NCBI RefSeq assembly: GCF_029360705.1
Contig: NZ_JARKMX010000008.1
Location: forward strand, 1,487,949 to 1,551,948
Reading direction: 5' to 3'
Length of the DNA: 64,000 bases
Source of the DNA: Paraflavitalea pollutisoli
GTDB lineage: Bacteria; Bacteroidota; Bacteroidia; Chitinophagales; Chitinophagaceae
Shown here: piece after piece, positions 34,570 to 43,705 of the stretch
Numbering within the stretch: the stretch's first letter is position 1
Layout of the letters: every line of letters begins with the position of its first letter
The notes under the pieces: generated by a model
The model's input: only the letters and a program-made list of their open reading frames with translations
What the model was told of the DNA's origin: nothing
Database searches by the model: none
Made by a program: the position numbers and the translations under genes

Positions 34570-35646
34570 ATGAAAAAGAGATCAATCGTACGTACCATCA
34601 TCACACTCGTAGTGATCATCGCTGCGGTAGTAGCGATAGCGAAGGTGCTTACCAACAATAAAAAAGAGAATGCCGCCAAAACCGCGATCGTGGCAGAAAG
34701 TAATGGCGACGTGGCGGTGCGCGTGACCAAAGTGGAAAAGCAGGCGCTTGAACTAGACTTTGGTGTAAACGGCAATTTCATTCCCGGTCAGCAAATGGAC
34801 TTCATGGCCGAAAACTCGGGCCGTGTAACACAAGTGCTCGTCGATGAAGGCAATGTGGTCAGCAAAGGACAAACCCTGGCCGTCATCAAGACCGACCAAT
34901 TGAATGTTGACCTCGAGAGCGCCCAGGCCAATTACCGCAACGCCCTTAAGGATAAAGAAAGATATGAGAATGCCTTTAAAACCGGCGGCGTTACGCAACA
35001 ACAACTGGACCAGGCCAACCTGGCCCTCTCCAATGCCGAAGCCCGCGTGTCGCAGGCAAAGATCAAAGTAGGTGATGCGTATATCCGCGCGTCCATCAAT
35101 GGTGTCGTGAACAAACGGTACATCGAACCTGGTGCAGTGGTAGCCCCAGGCACCAAACTGTTTGAGATCGTGGATATCTCCCGCCTCAAGCTGCAGGTCA
35201 ATGCCAATGAAGCCCAGGTCGCCAACCTGAAAGTCGGTGACAAAGTGAAGATCAATGTCAATGTATTTCCCGACAAGGATTATACCGGTACGGTGACCTT
35301 CATTGCCGCCAAATCGGATGCAGCCCTCAGTTTCCCCATCGAGATACTGCTCGCAGCCAATCCCGGCAACCAGGTGAAAGCAGGGATGTATGCCACGGCT
35401 ATTTTCAACTTCCCGTCGCAGGCGCCTGCTATGCTGGTTCCCCGCTCTGCCTTTATCGGCAGCGTCAGCAGCAACCAGGTATTTGTAGTAAAGAACGATA
35501 GTTCGGCCACCTTGCGCAAGGTCATTGCCGGCCGCGTCATGGGCGACCAGGTAGAAGTATTACAAGGATTGCAGGAAGGTGAAACCGTGATTACCAGCGG
35601 ACAGATCAACCTGTCGGAAGGCTCACCGATCACCATCGTGAAATAA
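34570..35646 (+). CDS. RND efflux periplasmic adaptor subunit
   Basis: A 358-residue membrane-fusion (HlyD/AcrA-type) protein linking the inner-membrane pump to the outer-membrane channel. An N-terminal anchor helix (RTIITLVVIIAAVVAIAKVL) is followed by a lipoyl half-motif (GRVTQVLVDEGNVVSKGQTLAVI), a short alpha-hairpin (SAQANYRNALKDKERYENAF ... VTQQQLDQANLALSNAEARVSQAK), the second lipoyl half (RASINGVVNKRYIEPGAVVAPGTKL), a beta-barrel and a membrane-proximal domain. It lies between the channel and pump genes. Confidence 0.95.
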   Translation: MKKRSIVRTIITLVVIIAAVVAIAKVLTNNKKENAAKTAIVAESNGDVAVRVTKVEKQALELDFGVNGNFIPGQQMDFMAENSGRVTQVLVDEGNVVSKGQTLAVIKTDQLNVDLESAQANYRNALKDKERYENAFKTGGVTQQQLDQANLALSNAEARVSQAKIKVGDAYIRASINGVVNKRYIEPGAVVAPGTKLFEIVDISRLKLQVNANEAQVANLKVGDKVKINVNVFPDKDYTGTVTFIAAKSDAALSFPIEILLAANPGNQVKAGMYATAIFNFPSQAPAMLVPRSAFIGSVSSNQVFVVKNDSSATLRKVIAGRVMGDQVEVLQGLQEGETVITSGQINLSEGSPITIVK

Positions 35647-35678
35647 GACAGGCACTATCCTCATTTTAAAAAAGATTC

Positions 35679-38600
35679 ATGAAACTTGCAGAAATATCGA
35701 TCAAACGGCCTACCCTGGTCATCGTACTGTTTACAGTATTGATCCTGGGCGGTTTGTTAAGTTATACCTCGCTCAACTATGAGCTGCTGCCCAAGTTCTC
35801 CCCTTCGGTAGTATCGATCACCACCGTGTATCCGGGTGCTTCGCCCAGCGAAGTAGAGAATACCGTTTCAAAAAAGATCGAAGACGCGGTATCCTCCATG
35901 GAGAACATCAAAAAACTGGAAACAAAATCATTCGAGAGCATCTCTATCATCACCATTACCCTCAACAGCGGTACCGATGTAGATTATTCACTCAACGACG
36001 CCCAGCGTAAAGTGAACGCCATCCTGAAAGACCTGCCCGACGATGTGGATCCCCCATCGCTCAACAAGTTCTCGCTCGATGACCTGCCCATCATGACCCT
36101 GTCGGCCACGGGCAAACTCGGCGAAGCAGCCTTCTTCGACCTGATGGACAAACGCATAGCTCCCGTATTGTCACGGGTACAAGGCGTGGCACAGGTAAAC
36201 CTCATCGGTGGTCAGGAACGCGAGATCCAGGTCAACATCAATGCTACCCGCCTGCAAGGCTTTGGCCTTTCGCTGGGACAGGTGCAACAGGCGATCCTGA
36301 CCTCCAACCTCGACTTCCCGACCGGTAGCGTACAAACCCGCGAGCAGGATATCCTGATCCGCCTCGCCGGTAAATACAAGACCGTCGACGAGTTGCGCAA
36401 CCTTGTTGTGCTCAACAAGAATGGCGCCCAGGTGCGCCTGAAAGACATTGCCGATGTACAGGATGTACAGAAGGATGTAGAGAAACTGGCCCGGGTCAAC
36501 CAGCAGGCATCGATCGCCCTGCAGGTCATCAAACAATCCGACGCCAATGCGGTAGCCGTGAGCAAACAAATTACAGCGGCCATCCAAAAACTACAGAAGG
36601 ACTATTCCACCACCGGTTTGAAGATCGACATCGCCAACGACAGCTCGGTATACACTCTGCAATCGGCCGACGCGGTGATCCATGACCTCATTCTCGCCGT
36701 GGTACTCGTAGCATTCGTGATGTTGTTCTTCCTGCACAGCATCCGCAACGCCCTGATCGTGATGGTGGCCATCCCAGCTTCGCTGATCGCCACCTTCATC
36801 GGTATGTCGCTGCTGGGGTATTCGCTCAACCTGATGTCGCTGCTGGCCCTGTCGCTGGTGGTAGGTATCCTGGTGGATGACGCGATTGTGGTATTGGAAA
36901 ACATCTACCGCCACATGGAAATGGGTAAGAACCGCGTACGCGCTGCCTACGATGCAACCAAAGAGATCGGCTTCACCGTAACCTCGATCACCCTGGTAAT
37001 CGTGGTCGTATTCATTCCTATTGCCTTGAGTACGGGTCTGGCAGCGGATATCCTGAAGCAGTTTTGCGTAACGGTATCCATCGCTACCCTGCTGTCGTTG
37101 TTGTCCTCCTTCACGATTGTACCCTGGCTCTCATCCCGGTTCGGTAAGCTGGAGCATATCACCGGCAAAACCTTCTTCGGCAAGATCATCGTAGGCTTCG
37201 AAAAAGGACTCAACAAATTCACCAACTGGATCACCAATATCCTGAAATGGTGCCTGGCTCATAAGAAGACCACACTCGGCGTCATGCTGTTGTTGTTCTT
37301 CGGCTCTTTCTACCTGGTAGGCGCCGGCTTTATCGGGGCCGAATTCTTTGCCAAAACCGATCGCGGCGAATTCCTCGTACAGATCGAAATGCCCAAAGAC
37401 GCCTCTATCGAGCAAACCAATGCCATGACGCGCAAGGCAGAAGAGTTTCTGCAAACGAAGAAAGAGGTCACCAAGACCATCACCACCATCGGTCAAAGCA
37501 GTGATGGTATGGGCGCATCTCAATCTACTGCCTACAAATCGGAGATCGACGTACAGCTCGTTCCCAAACAGGAACGCGCCGACGAAGCCAATATCTACGC
37601 GGTAAAGACCAAGCGTGAACTGGAAAAGATACTGGTTGGTGCCAAAGTAAAAACGGTACCGGTGAGCATCCTGGGTACTGCCGAACAGGCCCCCTTGGCG
37701 CTGGTGGTAACAGGTCCTGAGCTGGACAGCGTTATGACCTTTGCCAATGCCGCCATGGCCGAACTGAAAAAAGTACCCGGCGCTACAGAAATGCGTTTAT
37801 CCGTAGAAGCCGGTAACCCCGAGATCAGCGTACAGGTAGACCGCGATAAGATGGCCGCTCTGGGCCTGTCACTCGGCACCGTGGGTAGCACCATGCAAAC
37901 CGCCTTCAGCGGTAACACCGATGGCAAATTTCGCCAGGGAGAATACGAATATGATATCAATATCCGGTACGAGAACTTCAACCGGCAGAGCATACAGGAC
38001 GTAGCCAACCTGATCTTCATCAACGACCAGGGTCAGCAGGTGCGTCTCTCGCAGTTTGCAACCGTGAAAGAAGGTTCGGGGCCCAGCCAGCTGGAACGCC
38101 GCGACAAGAGCACCTCGGTAACCATCCAGGCGCAAAGCGTAGGTCGTCCTTCCGGCACGGTAGCGGCCGAATGGCAAAAGCTGTTTGATCAATTACCCCG
38201 TCCCGTAGGCGTTGGGTATGTATGGAGCGGTGACATGGAAAACCAGAGCGAAGGTTTCGGTTCGATGGGTATCGCCCTGTTGGCGGCCATCGTACTCGTT
38301 TACCTCATCATGGTGGCGCTGTACAACAGCTTTGTATATCCGTTCGTGGTACTATTCTCGATACCGCTGGCGATCATCGGCGCATTCCTGGCCCTGGCAC
38401 TCACCAACAATTCGCTCAACCTGTTCACCATCCTGGGTATGATCATGTTGATCGGTCTGGTAGCCAAGAACGCGATCATCCTCGTAGACTTTACCAACCA
38501 GCGTAAAGCAGAAGGCGCCAGCACCTACCAGGCGCTGATCGATGCCAACCATGCGCGTTTACGTCCCATCCTCATGACCACCATCGCAATGGTGATCGGG

Positions 38601-38852
38601 ATGTTGCCGATTGCGATTGCCAAAGGTGCCGGTGCAGAATGGAAGAACGGCCTGGCCTGGGTAATCATCGGTGGCCTGATCAGTTCGCTGTTTCTCACCC
38701 TGGTAGTGGTACCGGTGATGTATGCCATCTTCGACAAGATCGTCAACCGCCTCAACCGCGGCAAGAAAAAACAGGACATCGCCGAACTCATGGTAGAGAA
38801 CTACGAACACAAAGACGTACACGAAGGGGAATTCAACCCTTCACATATATAA
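35679..38852 (+). CDS. RND efflux permease (AcrB/MexB/HAE-1 type)
   Basis: A 1057-residue proton-driven exporter with the classic twofold RND layout: membrane helix 1, large periplasmic loop, helices 2-6, then the same again. The proton relay aspartates are Asp400-Asp401 (GILVDDAIVVLENIYR), and the partner lysine is in GLVAKNAIILVDFTNQ in the second half. It lacks the Met/Glu patterns typical of heavy-metal CusA pumps, so I favour drugs or amphipathic compounds, yet the substrate is unknown. It is the last gene of the operon; a hairpin follows, and a second one beyond. Confidence 0.96.
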   Translation: MKLAEISIKRPTLVIVLFTVLILGGLLSYTSLNYELLPKFSPSVVSITTVYPGASPSEVENTVSKKIEDAVSSMENIKKLETKSFESISIITITLNSGTDVDYSLNDAQRKVNAILKDLPDDVDPPSLNKFSLDDLPIMTLSATGKLGEAAFFDLMDKRIAPVLSRVQGVAQVNLIGGQEREIQVNINATRLQGFGLSLGQVQQAILTSNLDFPTGSVQTREQDILIRLAGKYKTVDELRNLVVLNKNGAQVRLKDIADVQDVQKDVEKLARVNQQASIALQVIKQSDANAVAVSKQITAAIQKLQKDYSTTGLKIDIANDSSVYTLQSADAVIHDLILAVVLVAFVMLFFLHSIRNALIVMVAIPASLIATFIGMSLLGYSLNLMSLLALSLVVGILVDDAIVVLENIYRHMEMGKNRVRAAYDATKEIGFTVTSITLVIVVVFIPIALSTGLAADILKQFCVTVSIATLLSLLSSFTIVPWLSSRFGKLEHITGKTFFGKIIVGFEKGLNKFTNWITNILKWCLAHKKTTLGVMLLLFFGSFYLVGAGFIGAEFFAKTDRGEFLVQIEMPKDASIEQTNAMTRKAEEFLQTKKEVTKTITTIGQSSDGMGASQSTAYKSEIDVQLVPKQERADEANIYAVKTKRELEKILVGAKVKTVPVSILGTAEQAPLALVVTGPELDSVMTFANAAMAELKKVPGATEMRLSVEAGNPEISVQVDRDKMAALGLSLGTVGSTMQTAFSGNTDGKFRQGEYEYDINIRYENFNRQSIQDVANLIFINDQGQQVRLSQFATVKEGSGPSQLERRDKSTSVTIQAQSVGRPSGTVAAEWQKLFDQLPRPVGVGYVWSGDMENQSEGFGSMGIALLAAIVLVYLIMVALYNSFVYPFVVLFSIPLAIIGAFLALALTNNSLNLFTILGMIMLIGLVAKNAIILVDFTNQRKAEGASTYQALIDANHARLRPILMTTIAMVIGMLPIAIAKGAGAEWKNGLAWVIIGGLISSLFLTLVVVPVMYAIFDKIVNRLNRGKKKQDIAELMVENYEHKDVHEGEFNPSHI

Positions 38853-38859
38853 CTGTCAG

Positions 38860-38885
38860 CGCGGGTCTGCAGGCGCAGGCCCGCG
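38860..38885 (+). terminator. Hairpin immediately after the RND permease
   Basis: CGCGGGTCTGC/GCAGGCCCGCG, an 11-bp stem with one wobble and loop AGGC, 8 bases past the stop, followed by a short TTTG tail. Confidence 0.7.
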
Positions 38886-38962
38886 TTTGATGATGATGGA
38901 TCTGATCTTTAGAAAGGCGTATTTGTAGAGTGGCACTGAGAGCAGCTTTTACAACATGCACC

Positions 38963-39010
38963 AGCCTCAACAACCACGGATAAAACCGGCTGGTTTGTTG
39001 AGGCTTTTTT
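38963..39010 (+). terminator. Second terminator after the efflux operon
   Basis: AGCCTCAACAA pairs with TTGTTGAGGCT, with a smaller inner stem, followed by six T residues. It isolates the HdeD-like gene from the pump operon. Confidence 0.8.
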
Positions 39011-39131
39011 GTTGACAGCCGTATTGCATTAATCGCTAACTTTATACCCCTCGCCTTACTGCATGCCGGCCATCGACACGCCGGCCTTCTCCTCCTCCAT
39101 CAACTGGCATTTTTTTCTTTCACATAAATCA

Positions 39132-39719
39132 ATGATTATGTCGCCACTTTTCACGCAGTACTGGTGGATCTTTTTGTTAAGGGGACTGTTTGCCGTCATA
39201 TTGGGCATCATAGCGTTGTTGATGCCCGGCGTCACCTTCACCACCCTCATCATCTTCCTGGGCGCCTACATGTTTATCGATGGTATCTTTTCCGTGGCAG
39301 CCGCCATCAGCGCGCGCAAAAGCAACGACGCCTGGGGTTGGATGCTGACAGGTGGTATCCTAAGCATCATCATTGGCATCATTACCTTCCGCAATCCCTT
39401 TGTGACCGGCGCTGCCCTTATTTACCTGGTGGCTTTCTGGGCCATCGCTATCGGGCTGCTCGAGATCATTGTCGCCATCCGCCTGCGCAAGGTCATCAAA
39501 GGCGAAGCATGGTACATCTTTGCGGGTATACTGGGCATTCTCTTCGGCGTCCTGCTCCTATCCAATCCCATAGCCGGGGCAATTACGATCACCTTTATAT
39601 TTAGTTTCTATGCGCTGGTGATGGGCTTCATCCTGTTGTCATTGGCGCTGCGCCTGCGCAAACGTCACCGGGAAGCCACCCGCACACACTATCCATCTGC
39701 TACGCATCCCTCCCGCTAG
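39132..39719 (+). CDS. HdeD/DUF308 membrane protein
   Basis: A 195-residue protein with six hydrophobic helices arranged as three similar pairs (WWIFLLRGLFAVILGIIALLMPG and ISIIIGIITFRNP are repeats of the family), as in HdeD, associated with acid resistance in E. coli. The real start is ATG 39132 (MIMSPLF); the frame upstream shows no family similarity. Its role here is unknown; the neighbouring aspartate decarboxylation operon, which consumes a cytoplasmic proton, makes an acid-stress link worth noting but unproven. Its stop TAG lies within CTAG, shared with the stop of the convergent porin gene. Confidence 0.85.
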   Translation: MIMSPLFTQYWWIFLLRGLFAVILGIIALLMPGVTFTTLIIFLGAYMFIDGIFSVAAAISARKSNDAWGWMLTGGILSIIIGIITFRNPFVTGAALIYLVAFWAIAIGLLEIIVAIRLRKVIKGEAWYIFAGILGILFGVLLLSNPIAGAITITFIFSFYALVMGFILLSLALRLRKRHREATRTHYPSATHPSR

Positions 39720-40882
39720 AGTACGTGCAGTGGCGCGATAAATCCCAGCGAGATCACGCCCGTGGTGCCGTTCTCGGAACCATAAGCCTGCTTCGCATAG
39801 TCCGTATAGCGATAAACCCTGCCCACATAGTTTACGAAAAACTTCAGGTTGAGGTCCTTGAAGGGGAAATATTCTACCGTTGGAATAAACCCCCAGGCCG
39901 TACGTAGTTTGTCGTCTTTATTCGGATCAGGATTGCCTTTCCAATAAGCAAAATCCACAAACCCCGTTGCCGACAGGTTAACCTTGCCGATCCGGTAATC
40001 CGCCTTCAACCAGTGGCTCGAATAGACCACACCCTCATCGGCCGGTAAATTGCCCGCCGGATCGCTGATACTGGAAGCAATTCCCTTCCGGTCGAGCTGT
40101 TCATTGCTGTATTTGAAATCATAGGCCAGTTGAAAACGGTCCAGCACCAGCTGGTTACCCAATGCTATATAGTTCATGTAGGTAGACCTCGCCTCCTTAA
40201 AGATGCTGTAAGACCATATGGTATTCACCTTGCCATTGAACAGGCTACCGCGCCAGTTAGCCACGGCTGCAATAGGAAAGGCAGCCTCCGTAATACCAGG
40301 CACATTGCCATAGATCTCACTGAAACTCCGGGTGCGTGAATTCAAGGCCTGAAAACTCAACGAATGCCTTTCATTGACCTGGTACTGTAGCCCCATACCC
40401 AATAGGAAGTTATCGGAATAATCCACGATATCACTGTACTGATAAATATCAATCGGGTTCATATCAAACTCGATGCCGCCCCAATCGGCACATAACTTGC
40501 CAATGGTAAAGCTGAGCTTATCCGTAGCAGTGACCTGGATATAGGCAAGGTCCGTAGACGCACTCATATTATCCTCCGACTGAGGTTCGGTTTGCTTGGT
40601 ATACCGGTCACGAAAACGGAAGTATACCCGGTCATGGATCTTCCCCTTGATCTCGAGACGAAATTGATTCATCAGAAATCGCCCCTTAGTGTACTCGCCA
40701 TCGACAAACTCATTGCGCAAGGAACTCTGCATATTGGCAATCACACTGATATTGCTCAACAACTTTTGTTTGGCTTCGGGAATCAACGGATGTTTATCCG
40801 TAAACGTATCGACCTGCTTTTGCTGTTGCGCCACTGGTGACAGGCACAGCAACAACAACACGGCCATAATAAAATACCTCAT
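39716..40882 (-). CDS. Outer-membrane porin (Porin_O_P-like)
   Basis: A 388-residue protein with a signal peptide (MRYFIMAVLLLLCLSPVAQQ) and a mature chain of alternating short amphipathic strands: RFLMNQFRLEIKGKIHDRVYFRFRDRY, LAYIQVTATDKLSFTIGKL, and a final strand ending GVISLGFIAPLHVL. The pattern fits phosphate/pyrophosphate-selective-type porins of Bacteroidota (Porin_O_P-like). It is last in the aspT-aspD-asparaginase operon, 57 bp after asparaginase, so it may admit asparagine or aspartate. Its stop codon overlaps that of the convergent HdeD-like gene. Confidence 0.85.
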   Translation of the reverse strand: MRYFIMAVLLLLCLSPVAQQQKQVDTFTDKHPLIPEAKQKLLSNISVIANMQSSLRNEFVDGEYTKGRFLMNQFRLEIKGKIHDRVYFRFRDRYTKQTEPQSEDNMSASTDLAYIQVTATDKLSFTIGKLCADWGGIEFDMNPIDIYQYSDIVDYSDNFLLGMGLQYQVNERHSLSFQALNSRTRSFSEIYGNVPGITEAAFPIAAVANWRGSLFNGKVNTIWSYSIFKEARSTYMNYIALGNQLVLDRFQLAYDFKYSNEQLDRKGIASSISDPAGNLPADEGVVYSSHWLKADYRIGKVNLSATGFVDFAYWKGNPDPNKDDKLRTAWGFIPTVEYFPFKDLNLKFFVNYVGRVYRYTDYAKQAYGSENGTTGVISLGFIAPLHVL

Positions 40883-40939
40883 AGGCGTAGTTTATGGTGA
40901 AGTAGAAAGGGAGGACGGTACTCATACTCCCGTCAGCAA

Positions 40940-41992
40940 TTAATATTGAAAGAAAAACTCCTGCAGCTTCTTTCGGTCTTTTGTTTTGGTAAGCCCCAAC
41001 ATCAGCAGGATACGTGCTTTCTGCGGATTGAGGTCATCACTCACAATGGTGCCCAGCTTGTCGTCGTCCGTTTCATCAAACTGCGTCACCCTCCCCGTAG
41101 GTACCCGCGAGGCGCGGCATACCGCAATGCCTTTTTTGATGGCCCGTATCACCGCCTCCGTATTGGCATCGTTCAGGTTGCCATTACCCAATCCCGCCGT
41201 TACTATACCATCAAAACCTCCATTCGCATAAGCATCTACCCCAATACCCGGTGCATCGGCAAACAACTCCACCACGGCCACCTTCGGAAGGGTAGCCAAT
41301 CCGGTAATATCAAAGGGTGTTTCTTTATTGGCCTTACGCGCCGCCTTCAGATAGTAGATCACCCGCCCGTCATACACCTGCCCCAGCGGCGCCCCATTGG
41401 GCGCGGCAAAACCATTCACCTTGGTCGTACTCGTCTTCACGGCATCACGTCCATCGAAGATCGACTCATTAAAAGTGAGCAACACGCCCCGCCCCTTCGA
41501 ATAAGGACTTGCCGCCACCGTTACGGCATCATACAGGTTCTTGGGGCCATCGGCACTGATGGCCGTCGAAGGACGCATCGAACCGGTCAGCACGACCGGA
41601 TTGTCATAGCGCACCGTCAGGTTGAGAAAATAAGCCGTTTCCTCCTGCGTATCGGTACCATGCGTGATCACGATGCCGTCGGCCAGCTTGTTTTTGAATA
41701 TCTCATTGATCCGTTTGTTGAGCTTGATCCAGATTTCTACCGACATATTCTGGCTGCCGACGTTGGCGATCTGTTCGCCCGAGATACGCGCCACCTTATC
41801 GATACCGGGCACAGCAGCGATCAGGTCGCCTACCGGCAATTCACCGGCTGTATAAGCAGCGCGGTCCGCCGATGCACCGGTTCCTGCAATGGTGCCTCCG
41901 GTCGCGAGGATAATGATCTTGGGTAAATTGTTTTGCGCCAGGCATACTGTCATGAACAGTACACCCGCTACGATCAGCAATAGTTTTTTCAT
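40940..41992 (-). CDS. ansB: Periplasmic type II L-asparaginase
   Basis: A 350-residue enzyme that hydrolyses L-asparagine to aspartate and ammonia. A signal peptide (MKKLLLIVAGVLFMTVCLAQ) places it in the periplasm. The catalytic motif 1 is IILATGGTIAGTG (Thr34 the likely nucleophile) and motif 2 is IVITHGTDTQEETAYFLN with its Thr-Asp pair. The C-terminal half is conserved through FDGIVTAGLGNGNLN and AVCRASRVPTGRV. Its place between aspD and porin predicts that it feeds aspartate to AspT. The signal peptide and motif 2 spacing support type II over the cytoplasmic type I. Confidence 0.95.
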   Translation of the reverse strand: MKKLLLIVAGVLFMTVCLAQNNLPKIIILATGGTIAGTGASADRAAYTAGELPVGDLIAAVPGIDKVARISGEQIANVGSQNMSVEIWIKLNKRINEIFKNKLADGIVITHGTDTQEETAYFLNLTVRYDNPVVLTGSMRPSTAISADGPKNLYDAVTVAASPYSKGRGVLLTFNESIFDGRDAVKTSTTKVNGFAAPNGAPLGQVYDGRVIYYLKAARKANKETPFDITGLATLPKVAVVELFADAPGIGVDAYANGGFDGIVTAGLGNGNLNDANTEAVIRAIKKGIAVCRASRVPTGRVTQFDETDDDKLGTIVSDDLNPQKARILLMLGLTKTKDRKKLQEFFFQY

Positions 41993-42044
41993 AACCGCTT
42001 ATTAAACTTGTTGGATAAGAATGTAGGATATAAAACCAGGTCAG

Positions 42045-43691
42045 CTATTGTTTCCCCTCCCCTGCCTTCCAGCTGGCGGCATACTCTTTCATCACGGTCG
42101 TGATACATTGCCCGATGGTCTTGTACATCTCCGTAGGCAGGTTGGCCAGCGACACCCGCACAGACCATTCCGGCCCTTCAAAGCCACCACCATTCAGCAA
42201 TACCACCCCCGATTTTTCGGCCAGTCGGAAGAGAATATCTACCGGCTCGAAATTTCGCTTGAGCCATTCATTGAACTCGTCACCATATACCTTACGTCCC
42301 CACACCAGGATATCTATCTCGGTATAGTAACCAGCATTGAGCGCATCCGACACGGGCGGTATCTGCAACTCCTTCCACAACAGTGAAAGCCGCTTTTGCA
42401 CCAGCTGCTGGGTCAGCTTCTTGTATTTATTGCGTTTATCCAGCAAAGCAAAAGCGGCAAACAACAGCATCTGGATTTGCTGCGGCAACGACAGACCCGC
42501 CGTATGGTTGAGCGCCACCTGCCGGCTATCGGCCACCATCCGGTCGATGAACAATAACTCATCCGGATCGAGCGTAATCGTGCCATACCGATCGCGCAAA
42601 GCCTGCTTTTGTTTCCACGGCAGGTTGTCGATAAACGTATCGAAGAGATTGTCTTCGTTGATCGCAATCACCCCCAGGCGCCAGCCCGTAGCCCCAAAGT
42701 ATTTGGAGAAGGAATACACCCCAATGGTGTTGTAAGGGATCACCGACATCAACGATCGAAAGCCGGGCACAAATGTGCCGTACACATCATCCGTCACGAT
42801 CACCAGGTTGGGATTGTGCTCTTTGACGATCTGTACGATACGCTTAAGACTATTCGGATGCATCGCCCTGGATGGCGGATTACTCGGGTTCACCGCAAAC
42901 AATACCTTGATGGCAGGATCTTTCAGTTTATCCAGCTCACTGTCCGGATATTGCCAGGTATGGCGCCCTTCACGCGTCATCGCCGAAGCATTGATCTTGA
43001 CGACATTGAACTCGTAGCGTTCCAGCTCGGGAATCTCGATATAAGGTGTGAACGTAGGAACCATCAGCGCAATAGAATCCATCTTCTGCACCAGGTAATT
43101 CTGCATCAGGCTATCGAAGATGTAACACATCGCCGCCGTGCCACCCTCAACGGCGAAAAGTTTGAAGGGCCGCCGGGGTACTTTGCCATCACACATTTCC
43201 TGCACCAGGTAGTCATGAACGATCTTCTCCGGGTAACGCAGCATACGATCGGGCACCGGGTACTGATCGCCGATAATACCCTCAGCCAGTTCATGCACCC
43301 AGCTATCGGCATCAAACCCATGTTGCCGGATGCCATATTTATACAGGCCGGCCAGCAGCTCGATGCCAGGCGCCTTTTTGTTGGAAGACAGGAACTTCTC
43401 AAACCGCTGCGCAATGCCTTTCTTGTCCGGAATACCAGCCAGTCCGCCGGGCACATGGTCCGTTCGCTTACATTCTTCCAACCCAAACAATCCCAGCGTA
43501 AAAAAAGCTTCCCGGGGCGTAGTGGCAATCCAGTTGGGGTTCCCCCTTCCGGCATTCAGCATCGCCCGGGCATTCGTTTCCGTACCAGCCTGTGCCAACC
43601 CGATCAGGGTATTCTTGAGTTCGAACGGACTCAATTGCAGCAACTCCTTCTCCTGAGCACGTGAAGTGCTGATCTTAGTGAGTTTAGCCAT
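42045..43691 (-). CDS. aspD: Bifunctional aspartate transaminase/aspartate 4-decarboxylase
   Basis: A 548-residue PLP enzyme that releases the beta-carboxyl of L-aspartate to give L-alanine and CO2, with a minor transaminase activity. It has the aspartate-aminotransferase fold with the PLP lysine Lys330 in YSFSKYFGATGWRLGV, preceded by IVTDDVYGTFVPG. Length (about 530-550) and the opening SPFELKNTLIGLA match AspD. The start is at ATG 43691 rather than the open frame's upstream extension, which overlaps the aspT end. It follows aspT by 14 bp, the classic aspT-aspD pair. Confidence 0.96.
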   Translation of the reverse strand: MAKLTKISTSRAQEKELLQLSPFELKNTLIGLAQAGTETNARAMLNAGRGNPNWIATTPREAFFTLGLFGLEECKRTDHVPGGLAGIPDKKGIAQRFEKFLSSNKKAPGIELLAGLYKYGIRQHGFDADSWVHELAEGIIGDQYPVPDRMLRYPEKIVHDYLVQEMCDGKVPRRPFKLFAVEGGTAAMCYIFDSLMQNYLVQKMDSIALMVPTFTPYIEIPELERYEFNVVKINASAMTREGRHTWQYPDSELDKLKDPAIKVLFAVNPSNPPSRAMHPNSLKRIVQIVKEHNPNLVIVTDDVYGTFVPGFRSLMSVIPYNTIGVYSFSKYFGATGWRLGVIAINEDNLFDTFIDNLPWKQKQALRDRYGTITLDPDELLFIDRMVADSRQVALNHTAGLSLPQQIQMLLFAAFALLDKRNKYKKLTQQLVQKRLSLLWKELQIPPVSDALNAGYYTEIDILVWGRKVYGDEFNEWLKRNFEPVDILFRLAEKSGVVLLNGGGFEGPEWSVRVSLANLPTEMYKTIGQCITTVMKEYAASWKAGEGKQ

Positions 43692-43705
43692 GTATGAGGA
43701 TTTAA

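Noticed and set aside
42609-43664. A 351-codon plus-strand frame opposite aspD
   Set aside because: Shadow; composition rich in His and Arg as expected from antisense reading of a GC-balanced gene.
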